64,000 nt of DNA from Polynucleobacter sp. AP-Sving-400A-A2 (GTDB taxonomy: Bacteria > Pseudomonadota > Gammaproteobacteria > Burkholderiales > Burkholderiaceae). The stretch is from contig NZ_CP061312.1 in assembly GCF_018688155.1 (NCBI RefSeq), positions 806,001 through 870,000 on the forward strand, read 5' to 3'. The notes under the pieces are model-generated. The model saw nothing but the letters and a program-made list of their open reading frames with translations, did not search any database and was not told the DNA's origin. Positions within the stretch are counted from its first letter, which is position 1, and every line of letters starts with the position of its first letter. The position numbers were made by a program, and so were the translations under genes. This document shows positions 31,249 to 39,381 of the stretch, in pieces.

Positions 31249-32220
31249 TTATTGGGCTTTAATGTTGGCTTGCTTAGTAACTTGTGACCACTTAATAGTT
31301 TCTGCTTTGATGTGTTCAGCAAACTCAGTTGGTGTGCTATTGACAATCTGAACCCCTTGTCTTTGAAGATTCTCACGGACCTCAGAATCATTGAGAGTAG
31401 TCTGTATTGCGGTGTTCAGTCGTTCGACAATGTTATTAGGGGTTCCAGCAGGCGCCAAAATTCCCCACCAAGCATATGCTTCCATAGGGTAGCCTAATTC
31501 TTTTAGGGTAGGTACGTTAGGAGTAATGCTTGATCTTGTTGGCATCGCAATAGCAATTGGTACTGCATTGCCCGCTTTAACCTGCGCCATTATTGGCCCG
31601 TAATTATCAAAGCTTAGTTGAACTTGATCTCCAATTAGAGCGGTTGTAGCTTCTGAACTTCCTTTGTAGGGGATGTGTTGAAGGTTACTTTTAGAGTTAT
31701 TTTTAAAAAGTTCACCCGCTAAGTGTGCGCTACTACCATTTCCTGGAGTTGCATAAGATAGACCGTTGGGTGTGGACTTTGCTTTAGCTAGCAAGTCAGA
31801 AACAGTTTTAATATTTGAATTATTTGTAACAAAAATATAGACAGGTACTTTGGTAATAAGAGCGATTGGTGCTAAATCCTTTTGTGTGTCATATGGTAAT
31901 TTCTCAAATAATGCTGGGTTTGTTGCTAGATTGGCTGTGCCCATCAACAAGGTATAACCATCAGCGGGCGCCTTCACAACTGCGAGAGTGCCAGATTGGG
32001 TAGAGGCACCAGGTTTATTTTCAACAACTACTGTTTGTCCAAGTAGAGGCCCTAATTTCTGACCAATTGTCCTTGCCAGATTATCCGCTCCTCCGCCTGC
32101 AGCGTAAGGAACAATAATCTTAATAGGGCGATTAGGGTAGCTTGAATCTTGCCCAAAAGCAGAAAAAGAAGATGTTATGCAGAGCAAAGAAAATATAGTT
32201 ACATGAAGTTTGTTTTTCAT
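31249..32220 (-). CDS. Bug/TctC-family tripartite tricarboxylate receptor
   Basis: A 323-residue periplasmic receptor with signal peptide KLHVTIFSLLCITSSFSAFGQ. Patterns are IKIIVPYAAGGGADNLARTIG, VVENKPGASTQSGTLAVVK and ATPGNGSSAHLAGELF. It is the second such receptor in segment 3 and is separated from the acyl-CoA dehydrogenase gene by 21 bases. The two receptors differ, so they may bind different carboxylates. Confidence 0.88.
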   Translation of the reverse strand: MKNKLHVTIFSLLCITSSFSAFGQDSSYPNRPIKIIVPYAAGGGADNLARTIGQKLGPLLGQTVVVENKPGASTQSGTLAVVKAPADGYTLLMGTANLATNPALFEKLPYDTQKDLAPIALITKVPVYIFVTNNSNIKTVSDLLAKAKSTPNGLSYATPGNGSSAHLAGELFKNNSKSNLQHIPYKGSSEATTALIGDQVQLSFDNYGPIMAQVKAGNAVPIAIAMPTRSSITPNVPTLKELGYPMEAYAWWGILAPAGTPNNIVERLNTAIQTTLNDSEVRENLQRQGVQIVNSTPTEFAEHIKAETIKWSQVTKQANIKAQ

Positions 32221-32241
32221 TATTTCTCCAAAATTAAAGAG

Positions 32242-33402
32242 CTAGTTAAAGGTATGTCCTGCTTTTTTGAACGTATTTCTAGCGATATTCAGTTGATGAA
32301 TTTGACTCGTTCCCTCATAGAGGCGGAAAAGACGCACATCCCGATAAAATCTCTCAATCGGATTATCGGAAATATAACCATATCCGCCTAACATCTGTAC
32401 ACAACGATCAGCAACCCTTCCACACATCTCCGAAGCAAAATATTTGCAGATGGAAGCTTCCATGCTGACATCTTCTCCGGAATCACGTTTGCGGGCAGTT
32501 TCTAAAATAAGTGCTTTAGCAGCATAAATTTCGGTTTGGCAGTCTGCAATCATCGCTTGCACTAACTGAAAAGCGCCAATAGGCTTACCAAATTGCCCCC
32601 TTACAGATGTGTAATTCACAATTTCATCCAACATACGAATAGCTGGACCAATACAAAGTGCTGCTAAATGTATGCGTTGCTTATTTAATACTTTCATTGC
32701 AGTTTTAAAGCCTGCACCCTCTATTCCGATAAGGTTTCCAGAAGGAATGCGGCAATTTTCGAAATGCACTTCTGAAACTGGGGATCCTGCTTGCCCCATT
32801 TTTTTATATGGGCTACCAACAGTGAGACCCGGTGTATTTCTTTCTATTAAAAATGCAGAAACACCATCAGCTTTAGGCTTGCTTTGATCCGTTCTTGCCA
32901 TGACTGTAAATAGATCAGATATAGGCGCATTAGTAATAAAGCATTTGGTGCCATTTAGGATGAAATCATTTCCCTCTTTTCTTGCCGAAGTTTTTAAAGA
33001 GGCTGCGTCTGAGCCCGCGTCAGGCTCGGTAATTGCAAAGCACCCAGTAATTTCTCCTCTAGCTAATCTAGGTAAATATTTTTCTTTTTGTGCCTCTGAT
33101 CCATCGGCAACTAATGCCTCTGATCCAATCCCAGTATTGGTTCCCACTCTCGCACGAAAGGCAACAGAGCATTGTGATATTTCCATAGCGGCCAAAACTA
33201 GCTCTTCAGTCGTCATACCATAACCGCCATATGCTTCTGGGATTGAGAATCCGAATAATCCGAATCCAGCCATATCGGACACAATATCTGGGGGGACATC
33301 GTCTAGTAATTCAACTTCTGCCTCACGAGGAATAAGTTTATTCTGACAATACTTTTTTAGTGAATCTAAAAAAGAAAAGAATTCGTTTGGGTTACGAATC
33401 AT
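32242..33402 (-). CDS. Acyl-CoA dehydrogenase
   Basis: A 386-residue flavoprotein. It has CFAITEPDAGSDAASLKTSA (FAD/substrate site), QMLGGYGYISDNPIERFYRDVR and the C-terminal LYEGTSQIHQLNIARN with the catalytic Glu. It introduces a double bond in an acyl-CoA and passes electrons to ETF; ETF-QO is encoded in this window at 61001. It is in the leftward operon with MaoC and CoA transferase. Chain length is unknown. Confidence 0.92.
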   Translation of the reverse strand: MIRNPNEFFSFLDSLKKYCQNKLIPREAEVELLDDVPPDIVSDMAGFGLFGFSIPEAYGGYGMTTEELVLAAMEISQCSVAFRARVGTNTGIGSEALVADGSEAQKEKYLPRLARGEITGCFAITEPDAGSDAASLKTSARKEGNDFILNGTKCFITNAPISDLFTVMARTDQSKPKADGVSAFLIERNTPGLTVGSPYKKMGQAGSPVSEVHFENCRIPSGNLIGIEGAGFKTAMKVLNKQRIHLAALCIGPAIRMLDEIVNYTSVRGQFGKPIGAFQLVQAMIADCQTEIYAAKALILETARKRDSGEDVSMEASICKYFASEMCGRVADRCVQMLGGYGYISDNPIERFYRDVRLFRLYEGTSQIHQLNIARNTFKKAGHTFN

Positions 33403-33430
33403 AGCGATCCTTTAATCAAAGTGCTCAATT

Positions 33431-33916
33431 TCATTGCGAAGCTTCACCATCAAAAGCCCCATAACGTCGGCTTATCCATTCTGCGATCATGCAAGGTCGT
33501 TCCTTACCTTCTTGCTCTATAGATACATTCCAAATAATTTGTACTCCGCCTTTAAATGCCTCTAGAGATGCTAGGGTGAAATGAGCACGCACTCTAGCAT
33601 TTACTAAAACTGGATCAGTAAATCTGACTTTATTAGTTCCATAATTGATCGACAAGGTAACGCCATCGATGAGAACGGTATCTGTAAAAAATTTGCTTAA
33701 GAGTGAGAGGATTAAAAAGCCATGAGCTATTGTGACTCCGTAAGGAGAATCTTTAGCTGCTCTTACTGGGTCTACGTGTATCCACTGATTATCTCCACCG
33801 GCCTCAGCAAATAAATCAATACGCTGTTGAGTAATTTCCTGCCAATCGGAAGGGGGAAGCTGTTTACCAACCCAGTTTTTTAGTTCATTAAGAGAACTAA
33901 GTGTAATTTTGTGCAT
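33431..33916 (-). CDS. MaoC-like enoyl-CoA hydratase
   Basis: A 161-residue hot-dog fold protein. It carries the hydratase motif AGGDNQWIHVDPVRAA (Asp and His pair), then YGVTIAHGFLILSLLSKF. MaoC proteins add water to enoyl-CoA. It lies between the CoA-transferase and acyl-CoA dehydrogenase genes. The family's usual length is about 150-160 residues. The true substrate is unknown. Confidence 0.88.
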   Translation of the reverse strand: MHKITLSSLNELKNWVGKQLPPSDWQEITQQRIDLFAEAGGDNQWIHVDPVRAAKDSPYGVTIAHGFLILSLLSKFFTDTVLIDGVTLSINYGTNKVRFTDPVLVNARVRAHFTLASLEAFKGGVQIIWNVSIEQEGKERPCMIAEWISRRYGAFDGEASQ

Positions 33917-33928
33917 GCAGTGCTCCTT

Positions 33929-35149
33929 TTATATAACGTTGCTAGCTTTTAGATTGAAAATTTCTTCATCACTTAACCCAAGTTCAGAATAAAAAGAAAT
34001 ATTATGGGCACCAGTTTTTGATCCGCTATGGGGAATATATTCGGGAATGCCAGAAAAACGCGGAACGACACAAGGCGCCGGAATGCTACCCAAATCCTCG
34101 TCAGGCAGTCTGATGATTGCTTTGCGTTCTTTAAAGTGGGGATCATTCAAGACATCATTAATGTCATAAACCTTGGTAAAAGGAACATCATGCTGGTTAA
34201 GAGCTTTTGCTAACATTTCAAAATTTAGCGATGAGCACCAGTTAGAGATAATTTGGTCTATTTCATCTAAATTCTTTAGGCGCGACTGATTGTTGGAAAA
34301 TTTAGGATTGTTTGCCAATTCATCCATACCAATTGCAGAGCAGAATCGCTTAAATATTGGTTCAGATGATCCAACTACACTAATCCATACACCATCGGAT
34401 GTTTTATAAATATTAGAGGGTGCTGTATATGTTGCCCGTGATCCAGTGCGCCCACGAACATAATTTAGTTGATCAAACTCAACCGCGAGCGGATCAAGTA
34501 GACGCATCATGGCTTCGGTTGCAGATAGGTCGATTTCTCTGCCGACCATATCTTTTGATCGAGAACTTTCAACTAAAGCTGCTGCTATAGAAAATGCACC
34601 AAATAATCCGGAAACTACATCTCCTAAAGGGTAATTCATATGCTGAGGGGGACCATCAGCCATTCCCGTTAAGTTTGTAAAGCCACTCATTGCCTCAAAG
34701 ATGCGAGCAAAGCCTGGCCTTCTGGCATAGGGGCCAGTCTGACCAAACCCAGTAAGACGAAGAACGATAAGCTGAGGATTAGCTTGATGCAAGGTTTTGA
34801 TATCAAGACCCCATTGATCAAGGGTGCCAGTTCTAAAATTTTCCACCAATACATCAAAAGAGGGCAGCATTCTTAAAAAAATTTCTTTTCCCTCAGGCTT
34901 TCGTACATCTAAGGTAATGCCTTTTTTTCCTCTATTTGTAACTTTCCAATATAAAGAATGATGATCCTTCATGGGAGCAAAAGTTCTCAAAGGATCATTG
35001 CTGGCAGGTAGTTCGAGTTTGGTGACTTCAGCGCCTAAGTCAGCGCAAAGCGTCGCTGCAAATGGACCAGCAATTACAGTAGCCATATCCAGGATACGTA
35101 CACCAGATAAAGGACCTTTATTACTGCTTGGTGTTTGAGTTGTGCTCAT
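33929..35149 (-). CDS. CaiB/BaiF family CoA transferase
   Basis: A 406-residue class III CoA transferase. Seen are GVRILDMATVIAGPFAATLCADLGAEVTKLE, LVENFRTGTLDQWGLDIKTL, RLTGFGQTGPYARRPGF and VGREIDLSATEAMM. It activates a carboxylic acid using another CoA thioester and is the first gene of the leftward operon. Combined with the hydratase, dehydrogenase and reductase, it starts breakdown of an imported acid. Confidence 0.92.
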   Translation of the reverse strand: MSTTQTPSSNKGPLSGVRILDMATVIAGPFAATLCADLGAEVTKLELPASNDPLRTFAPMKDHHSLYWKVTNRGKKGITLDVRKPEGKEIFLRMLPSFDVLVENFRTGTLDQWGLDIKTLHQANPQLIVLRLTGFGQTGPYARRPGFARIFEAMSGFTNLTGMADGPPQHMNYPLGDVVSGLFGAFSIAAALVESSRSKDMVGREIDLSATEAMMRLLDPLAVEFDQLNYVRGRTGSRATYTAPSNIYKTSDGVWISVVGSSEPIFKRFCSAIGMDELANNPKFSNNQSRLKNLDEIDQIISNWCSSLNFEMLAKALNQHDVPFTKVYDINDVLNDPHFKERKAIIRLPDEDLGSIPAPCVVPRFSGIPEYIPHSGSKTGAHNISFYSELGLSDEEIFNLKASNVI

Positions 35150-35211
35150 ATTTTTTTAGTCGATTTTTAGTAGGAATTTCTATTAAATCAGAGAAAATTA
35201 GGACCATCAGT

Positions 35212-35232
35212 GTGTTTCGCCTAGCGAAACAC
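35212..35232 (+). promoter_or_regulatory. Palindromic operator between CoA transferase and IclR genes
   Basis: GTGTTTCGC and GCGAAACAC form a perfect 9-base inverted repeat around CTA. It is in the divergent intergenic region, about 63 bases from the CoA-transferase start and 71 from the IclR start. Likely bound by the IclR regulator. Confidence 0.65.
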
Positions 35233-35302
35233 TTGTTAGAATAGATTGCTATCCACTGGGAAAAGAATAAGGATCTATAGACCTTGAAAGGGGCTAAAAG
35301 GC

Positions 35303-36088
35303 ATGATCGATCGTCAGTTTGCAATAAATCTAAGTAGGGGCCTAGAAGTGCTGAGGGCGTTTAATCCCGCTGACCAATTATTGGGCAACAAAGAGTTATG
35401 TGAAAGAACTTCGCTCCCTAAGGCAACAGTTTCGCGTCTAACTTACACACTTGAAAAATTGGGTTACTTATTGAAGGTAGATAGATTACAAAAATATCGC
35501 CTTGGACCTGGAGTTTTAATGTTGGGTTATCCCATGTTGGCTGGCCTAGAAATTCGACATTTAGCTCGCCCTCATATGGAGCAGTTGGCTACCAAAACAA
35601 AATGGACGGTTAATTTAGGGATGCTTGGACGTCTTGAAGTTATATATATAGACGCAATGCGACTTGATCGTCGGAATTTTTTAAAGCCAGATATTGGAAG
35701 TAGTAGGCCACTTTTAACTACTTCGATAGGGCGCGCTCTTTTACTTGCCTCCTCGGAAAAAGATCAGAATGCTATCCTTAATAGAATAAAGATTACTGAT
35801 CCTGCCCAGTATCGTAAAGACTTACACCACTTTAATCGAGATAAAGCGTTTTATGAAAAAAATTCATACTGCCTGAGTCTTGGTGACTGGGAACCAAATG
35901 TATGCGCTGTATCAGTCCCGCTTAGGGTTGGAAGTAGTGATGATCCAACTACTGCGCTAAATTGCACTCTCAGTGGTTCAAAGCTTTCGCAGCAAGAGAT
36001 TCATCAATTTATTATTCCGCATTTACTTGAAGCAAAACATAATATTGAAAAGGATAGTGGAAGAATTTTTATCAGCAGAAAATCTTGA
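35303..36088 (+). CDS. IclR-family transcriptional regulator
   Basis: A 261-residue regulator. The N-terminal winged helix is LGNKELCERTSLPKATVSRLTYTLEKLGYL. The C-terminal effector domain has TSIGRALLLASS and LGDWEPNVCAVSVPL. It is divergent from the catabolic operon, with a palindrome between them, and 39 bases from an enoyl-CoA hydratase. It probably responds to the acid broken down by this set. ATG at 35303 has AAAGGGG upstream. Confidence 0.9.
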   Translation: MIDRQFAINLSRGLEVLRAFNPADQLLGNKELCERTSLPKATVSRLTYTLEKLGYLLKVDRLQKYRLGPGVLMLGYPMLAGLEIRHLARPHMEQLATKTKWTVNLGMLGRLEVIYIDAMRLDRRNFLKPDIGSSRPLLTTSIGRALLLASSEKDQNAILNRIKITDPAQYRKDLHHFNRDKAFYEKNSYCLSLGDWEPNVCAVSVPLRVGSSDDPTTALNCTLSGSKLSQQEIHQFIIPHLLEAKHNIEKDSGRIFISRKS

Positions 36089-36127
36089 GCACTTTATAAA
36101 AACAATAATCCTTAAAGGGGTCTTTCA

Positions 36128-36904
36128 ATGAATTATGAATGTATTGATTTAAGAGTTGATGATGGCGTGGCATTTCTTTTTCTTAATAGACCAAGTAAGC
36201 ATAACGCCTTGAACGATCAGATAAGACATGAGCTTCTCAATGCTCTTGAGTCAATATCAAATGATGAGGGTATTTATGCTGTTATTTTGAGTGGAAATGG
36301 GGCTAGTTTTTGTGCGGGTGGCGATATTGAGGCGATGGCCAAAAGGCTTGAGATTCCTGCTGGCGAAATAGCTATCAAGGGATGGAAGCGGCATCAAGAA
36401 ATTCAGCGAATGATTATGCTGATTCACAATATGCCAAAACCCATGATTGCTGCAGTAAATGGCTCAGCATTTGGATTGGGCGCTGATTTAGCGTTAGCAT
36501 GTGATTTCATTATTGCCAGTGAAAATGCATTGTTTTGCTGGTCATACATTGATAGAGCTGTGATTCCAGATGGAGGTGGTATGTATTTTTTACCTCGACG
36601 AGTTGGAATGAGCTTGGCTAAGGATTTAATCTTTTCAGGAAGAAGAATCAAATCTAAAGAGGCAATGACAATCGGTGTCATAGATCGCTGCTCAGATCCT
36701 GGCGATTTACTCGAGCATGCTGAACAATGGGCTAAAACATTCAAAGACACAGCCAAGCCTGCCTTTATGCTTAGCAAGCGTATTGTTAATAAAAGTCTAG
36801 AGTCCTCACTTGAGGATATTTTTGCTCAAAGTAATATGGCCTTAGGAATTTGTTTTAGTTCTGTCGAGCATCGAACATCGGTTGAAAATTTTCTCAATAA
36901 ATAA
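36128..36904 (+). CDS. Enoyl-CoA hydratase/isomerase (crotonase family)
   Basis: A 258-residue crotonase-fold protein. It has LNRPSKHNALN, SGNGASFCAGGDIEAMAKR (oxyanion hole), and AAVNGSAFGLGADLALACDF. The usual second catalytic Glu region reads RAVIPDGGGMYFLPRRVG, with Asp, as in a subset. It follows the IclR gene on the plus strand and completes the acyl-CoA set with its own hydratase beside MaoC. Function beyond hydratase/isomerase is unknown. Confidence 0.9.
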   Translation: MNYECIDLRVDDGVAFLFLNRPSKHNALNDQIRHELLNALESISNDEGIYAVILSGNGASFCAGGDIEAMAKRLEIPAGEIAIKGWKRHQEIQRMIMLIHNMPKPMIAAVNGSAFGLGADLALACDFIIASENALFCWSYIDRAVIPDGGGMYFLPRRVGMSLAKDLIFSGRRIKSKEAMTIGVIDRCSDPGDLLEHAEQWAKTFKDTAKPAFMLSKRIVNKSLESSLEDIFAQSNMALGICFSSVEHRTSVENFLNK

Positions 36905-36927
36905 CAACGTAAGCCATATTTACATTA

Positions 36928-37096
36928 TTTTAAAAAAGTACTTTGATGCAACGTGGTGAAATGATGCTTTGGCATTGCACAGTTTATTACACAGCGCCAT
37001 TTTTACGATTTAAGTCGTTGAAATATATAGGCTTTTTAGCAGCCACGAATTCTTCTAAGGCGTAGGTCGCACGTTCGAATCGTGCTGGGCAGGCCA
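36928..37096 (+). repeat. Right end of segment 3: arm region plus tRNA-Arg copy 3
   Basis: A counterpart of 28848-29015. TTGCACAGTTTATTACACAG is at 36975-36994. GAAATATATAGGCTTTTTAG leads into AGCAGCCACGAATT, and the 45-base core is at 37052-37096, identical to tRNA-Arg 10308-10352. Confidence 0.75.
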
Positions 37097-37170
37097 AAAA
37101 CCTCAATTCGTAACCCTGTCTACTGTGTATCTGTTGCTCAGATACCTATTTCTTAGCATAATTACATCAT

Positions 37171-37515
37171 ATGAATACAGCCCTGATCGACTTAGCTACT
37201 CAAAATGCAGCTCATGCATTTATGGAAAAAATTGCACATCAATATGATGTCAGCAAGGCTTTTTTGTTCGGTAGTCGTGCTCGCAATACGCACCAAGGTG
37301 AGAGTGATGCTGATATTGCTATTTTATTGCGAGGCAAACCGGGCCGCTTTATGGCTACTAAGTTTGCGATGGATGATCTGGCCTATGATGTTCTATTAGA
37401 CTCCGGCATTCGGATTCAACCTCTCCCTATTTGGCAAGAGGAGTGGGATCACCCAGAAAATTACTCCAATCCCAGTCTTTTAAGGAATATTCAAAATGAA
37501 GGTATTGTTCTTTGA
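37171..37515 (+). CDS. MNT-domain nucleotidyltransferase antitoxin
   Basis: A 114-residue minimal nucleotidyltransferase. It has LFGSRARNTHQGESDADIAI with the G-S (34-35) and D-x-D (46, 48) metal motif. In MNT/HEPN pairs this enzyme transfers AMP to the HEPN toxin and blocks it. The stop overlaps the next ATG by four bases, so the pair is coupled. It starts 75 bases after the tRNA fragment. Confidence 0.9.
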   Translation: MNTALIDLATQNAAHAFMEKIAHQYDVSKAFLFGSRARNTHQGESDADIAILLRGKPGRFMATKFAMDDLAYDVLLDSGIRIQPLPIWQEEWDHPENYSNPSLLRNIQNEGIVL

Positions 37516-37892
37516 AGGCGAAAGAACTTTTTACTAAAGCTCAAACCGCAGCAACTTCAGCTCGAATTTTGTTAAATGCTGGGGATGTTGATGGTGCTTG
37601 CAACCGCGCTTATTATGCGATGTTTGATGCTGCTAGGGGAGCCCTTTTGGCATCTGGTGTTAGCGAGTCAACAGTTAATACTAAAACCCATAGCGGCCTT
37701 ATTTCAAAATTTAGTCTTGAGCTTGTTAAATCTGGTCAAGTTTCCGTAGAGCTTGGCAAGTCCCTAAACAAGGTTGAGGATCTTCGATTGATGGCTGACT
37801 ATAAGGGTGACTCCATTTTAGAAGAGGATGCCAGTTGGGCAGTTAATCAGGCCGATATATTTGTTGAAGCCTTGTGCGCCAAATTTAGCTAA
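37512..37892 (+). CDS. HEPN-domain toxin partner
   Basis: A 126-residue HEPN protein. It has GDVDGACNRAYYAMFDAARGALL, then NTKTHSGLISKF. Related HEPN proteins cut RNA. Translation is coupled to MNT, which it overlaps. The TAA stop (37890-37892) lies inside the tRNA-Arg fragment, so the right end of the mobile unit reaches into the coding sequence. The usual R-x4-6-H is not clear, so this is assigned by pairing and the RAYYAMFDAARG block. Confidence 0.85.
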   Translation: MKAKELFTKAQTAATSARILLNAGDVDGACNRAYYAMFDAARGALLASGVSESTVNTKTHSGLISKFSLELVKSGQVSVELGKSLNKVEDLRLMADYKGDSILEEDASWAVNQADIFVEALCAKFS

Positions 37893-37930
37893 GGCGTAGG
37901 TCGCACTTTCGAATCGTGCTGGGCAGGCCA
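37889..37930 (+). repeat. tRNA-Arg 3' fragment, copy 4
   Basis: A 42-base match to the tRNA-Arg 3' end with one change (G to T in the T arm). It overlaps the HEPN stop codon. After it, bases 37946-37961 (CATCCTTTTAAATCAA) repeat the sequence at 10367-10382 that follows the intact tRNA. Confidence 0.8.
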
Positions 37931-37987
37931 TAAATTCTCTACCCCCATCCTTTTAAATCAAAGAATAGACTATGTTACTGTCAGGGC

Positions 37988-38395
37988 ATGCTAAGCAATC
38001 TTAAAAATACCTTCAATAGTGATTTATGCCAATCTATTCTTGAAACCATACTTTTGCAGGGCTACGATTCTGTTCTTATTACCGATGCATCAAATAATCC
38101 CAAAATTATCTATGCTAACCCAGCGTTCACGCAACTGACCGGTTATAGCGCAGATGAAATTCTCGGGAAATCGCCAAAGATTCTCCAGGGCTCAAGTACC
38201 TCCCAAAAGGTTATTCAACGCTTACGGCAATGTCTCGTTGATGTCACGGTCTTTGAAGGTGAGACCGTAAATTATAAAAAAGATGGCACGATTTTTATGA
38301 TGAACTGGCGCATGATTCCAATTATTGACAATGGAGAATTAAAAGCTTGGTTAGCAATCCAACGCGAAAAAGTTGTCACATGGTTACCAGATTAA
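37988..38395 (+). CDS. Stand-alone PAS-domain protein
   Basis: A 135-residue protein that is almost entirely one PAS domain: ITDASNNPKIIYANPAFTQLTGYSADEILGKSPKILQGSS, then VNYKKDGTIFMMNWRMIPI. It is LOV-like in pattern but lacks the Cys of the NCRFLQ flavin site (it has SPKILQ), so it is not a classic photosensor. No output domain. It might act by binding another protein. Sensor ligand unknown. Confidence 0.8.
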   Translation: MLSNLKNTFNSDLCQSILETILLQGYDSVLITDASNNPKIIYANPAFTQLTGYSADEILGKSPKILQGSSTSQKVIQRLRQCLVDVTVFEGETVNYKKDGTIFMMNWRMIPIIDNGELKAWLAIQREKVVTWLPD

Positions 38396-38410
38396 TAGAC
38401 TACATTATCT

Positions 38411-38427
38411 TTTCTAAGCTGTAGGTC
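38411..38427 (+). repeat. Partial tRNA-Arg fragment, copy 5a
   Basis: TTCTAAGCTGTAGGTC matches the anticodon-loop part of tRNA-Arg with two changes in 16 bases, then stops. It begins 16 bases after the PAS gene. Short, so moderate confidence. Confidence 0.45.
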
Positions 38428-38507
38428 ACTGAAATATATAGACATTCCAGCAGCCACGAATTCCTCTAAGGCTGAAGTCGCACTTTCGAATCGTGCTGGG
38501 CAGGCCA
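38428..38507 (+). repeat. Arm remnant plus tRNA-Arg fragment, copy 5b
   Basis: GAAATATATAGACATTCCAG then CAGCCACGAATT is the arm sequence before copies 2 and 3. The core follows at 38463-38507 with six changes in 45 bases. Only about 80 bases separate it from fragment 5a, so it looks like the empty remains of another element. Bases 38508-38668 hold no gene. Confidence 0.7.
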
Positions 38508-38668
38508 AAATTTATTGTTAATGTTTATCCCAGCTTTACTGTTGCGCTCAATTGGCATTGGATCAGATCACATCTATTGCTTAGTTATCTTCGTTTATAG
38601 TACAAAAACACCCGTTAGCAGCTGCTAATCTCTTAAATTGCAAGATCCCTATTAGAAATGGAAAGCAG

Positions 38669-39379
38669 ATGGGTGATTACACCAAGATGTCGGCACATTA
38701 CGACACGATTATGACCTCAGGGTATTACGACTATCAGGCAATTGTTGATGGATTACTAAATCATCATCCTTTTGAGAATGTTTTGGAGATTGGGTGCGGT
38801 ACGGGTTTAATTTTGGAAGAGATTGCCAAACGTGAGCCAACTGCAAATATCCGCGGCATAGACTTAACCCAATCAATGCTTGAAATCGCCCAAAAACGTT
38901 TAGAGTCTTACCCAAACATTAAGTTAAGCCAACAAAATATTACGGAGTTAAGTCTTGAGCAGCAATATCGTTTGGCATTTTCTTATGGTGGAGTTTGGTA
39001 TTTCGTGATTGATGGAGATAAAGAACCGTTTCTAGTTAGCCATATCTATGATGAGCATGCAAATCATCTTGGGCTTGAAAGTTTAAGTAGATTTGTTCAG
39101 TCCGGTGGAAAATTGCTACTAGGAATTCAAGGGCCGCACCATGATTATGAGAAGCCTATTTCTAATGGGATGATTTACTCACAAAAGATTGAACCCCTAG
39201 AGCTCGGATTTACTAAGCACTATTATCTGGATGATAAAGGTCATCGAGTAATGGCTCAAACGATCCACTACCGTACTTATAATTTTAGCGATGCTAAGCA
39301 ATTACTCTCGAGTTATGGTTTTGAGTATGAGGAACGGACAGAAAAGCACCAACATTTTCTTGAATTTAAGCGCACTTAA
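38669..39379 (+). CDS. SAM-dependent methyltransferase (class I)
   Basis: A 236-residue class I methyltransferase. Motif I is FENVLEIGCGTGLILEEIA. The acidic motif II is GIDLTQSMLEIAQKRL. The C-terminal half carries a substrate region with several His/Tyr residues. It lies two bases before the dehydrogenase gene, so the three genes form a unit. The substrate cannot be told from sequence. Confidence 0.85.
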   Translation: MGDYTKMSAHYDTIMTSGYYDYQAIVDGLLNHHPFENVLEIGCGTGLILEEIAKREPTANIRGIDLTQSMLEIAQKRLESYPNIKLSQQNITELSLEQQYRLAFSYGGVWYFVIDGDKEPFLVSHIYDEHANHLGLESLSRFVQSGGKLLLGIQGPHHDYEKPISNGMIYSQKIEPLELGFTKHYYLDDKGHRVMAQTIHYRTYNFSDAKQLLSSYGFEYEERTEKHQHFLEFKRT

Positions 39380-39381
39380 AG

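Larger units (their letters stand above)
29016..37096. mobile_element. Segment 3: acyl-CoA catabolic island, no integrase
   Basis: About 8.1 kb between tRNA-Arg copies 2 and 3. Its right end has the same arm region as segment 2. It carries two Bug-type receptors, an AcuI/YhdH-type reductase, acyl-CoA dehydrogenase, MaoC hydratase, CoA transferase, IclR regulator and enoyl-CoA hydratase. No recombinase is present. Confidence 0.65.
37097..37930. mobile_element. Segment 4: MNT/HEPN cassette between tRNA copies
   Basis: 834 bases between tRNA-Arg copies 3 and 4, holding only a two-gene toxin-antitoxin operon. There is no recombinase and no arm region at the right end. The left flank shares AAAACCTCAA with the left flank of segment 2. 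Confidence 0.6.
37931..38427. mobile_element. Segment 5: single-gene PAS cassette
   Basis: About 500 bases between copy 4 and a partial tRNA fragment at 38411-38427. One gene only. The left flank repeats that of segment 1 (CATCCTTTTAAATCAA). Confidence 0.45.

Noticed and set aside
37988..38395. The PAS protein as a LOV photoreceptor
   Set aside because: The flavin-binding Cys of NCRFLQ is missing (SPKILQ here), so no classic LOV photochemistry is expected.
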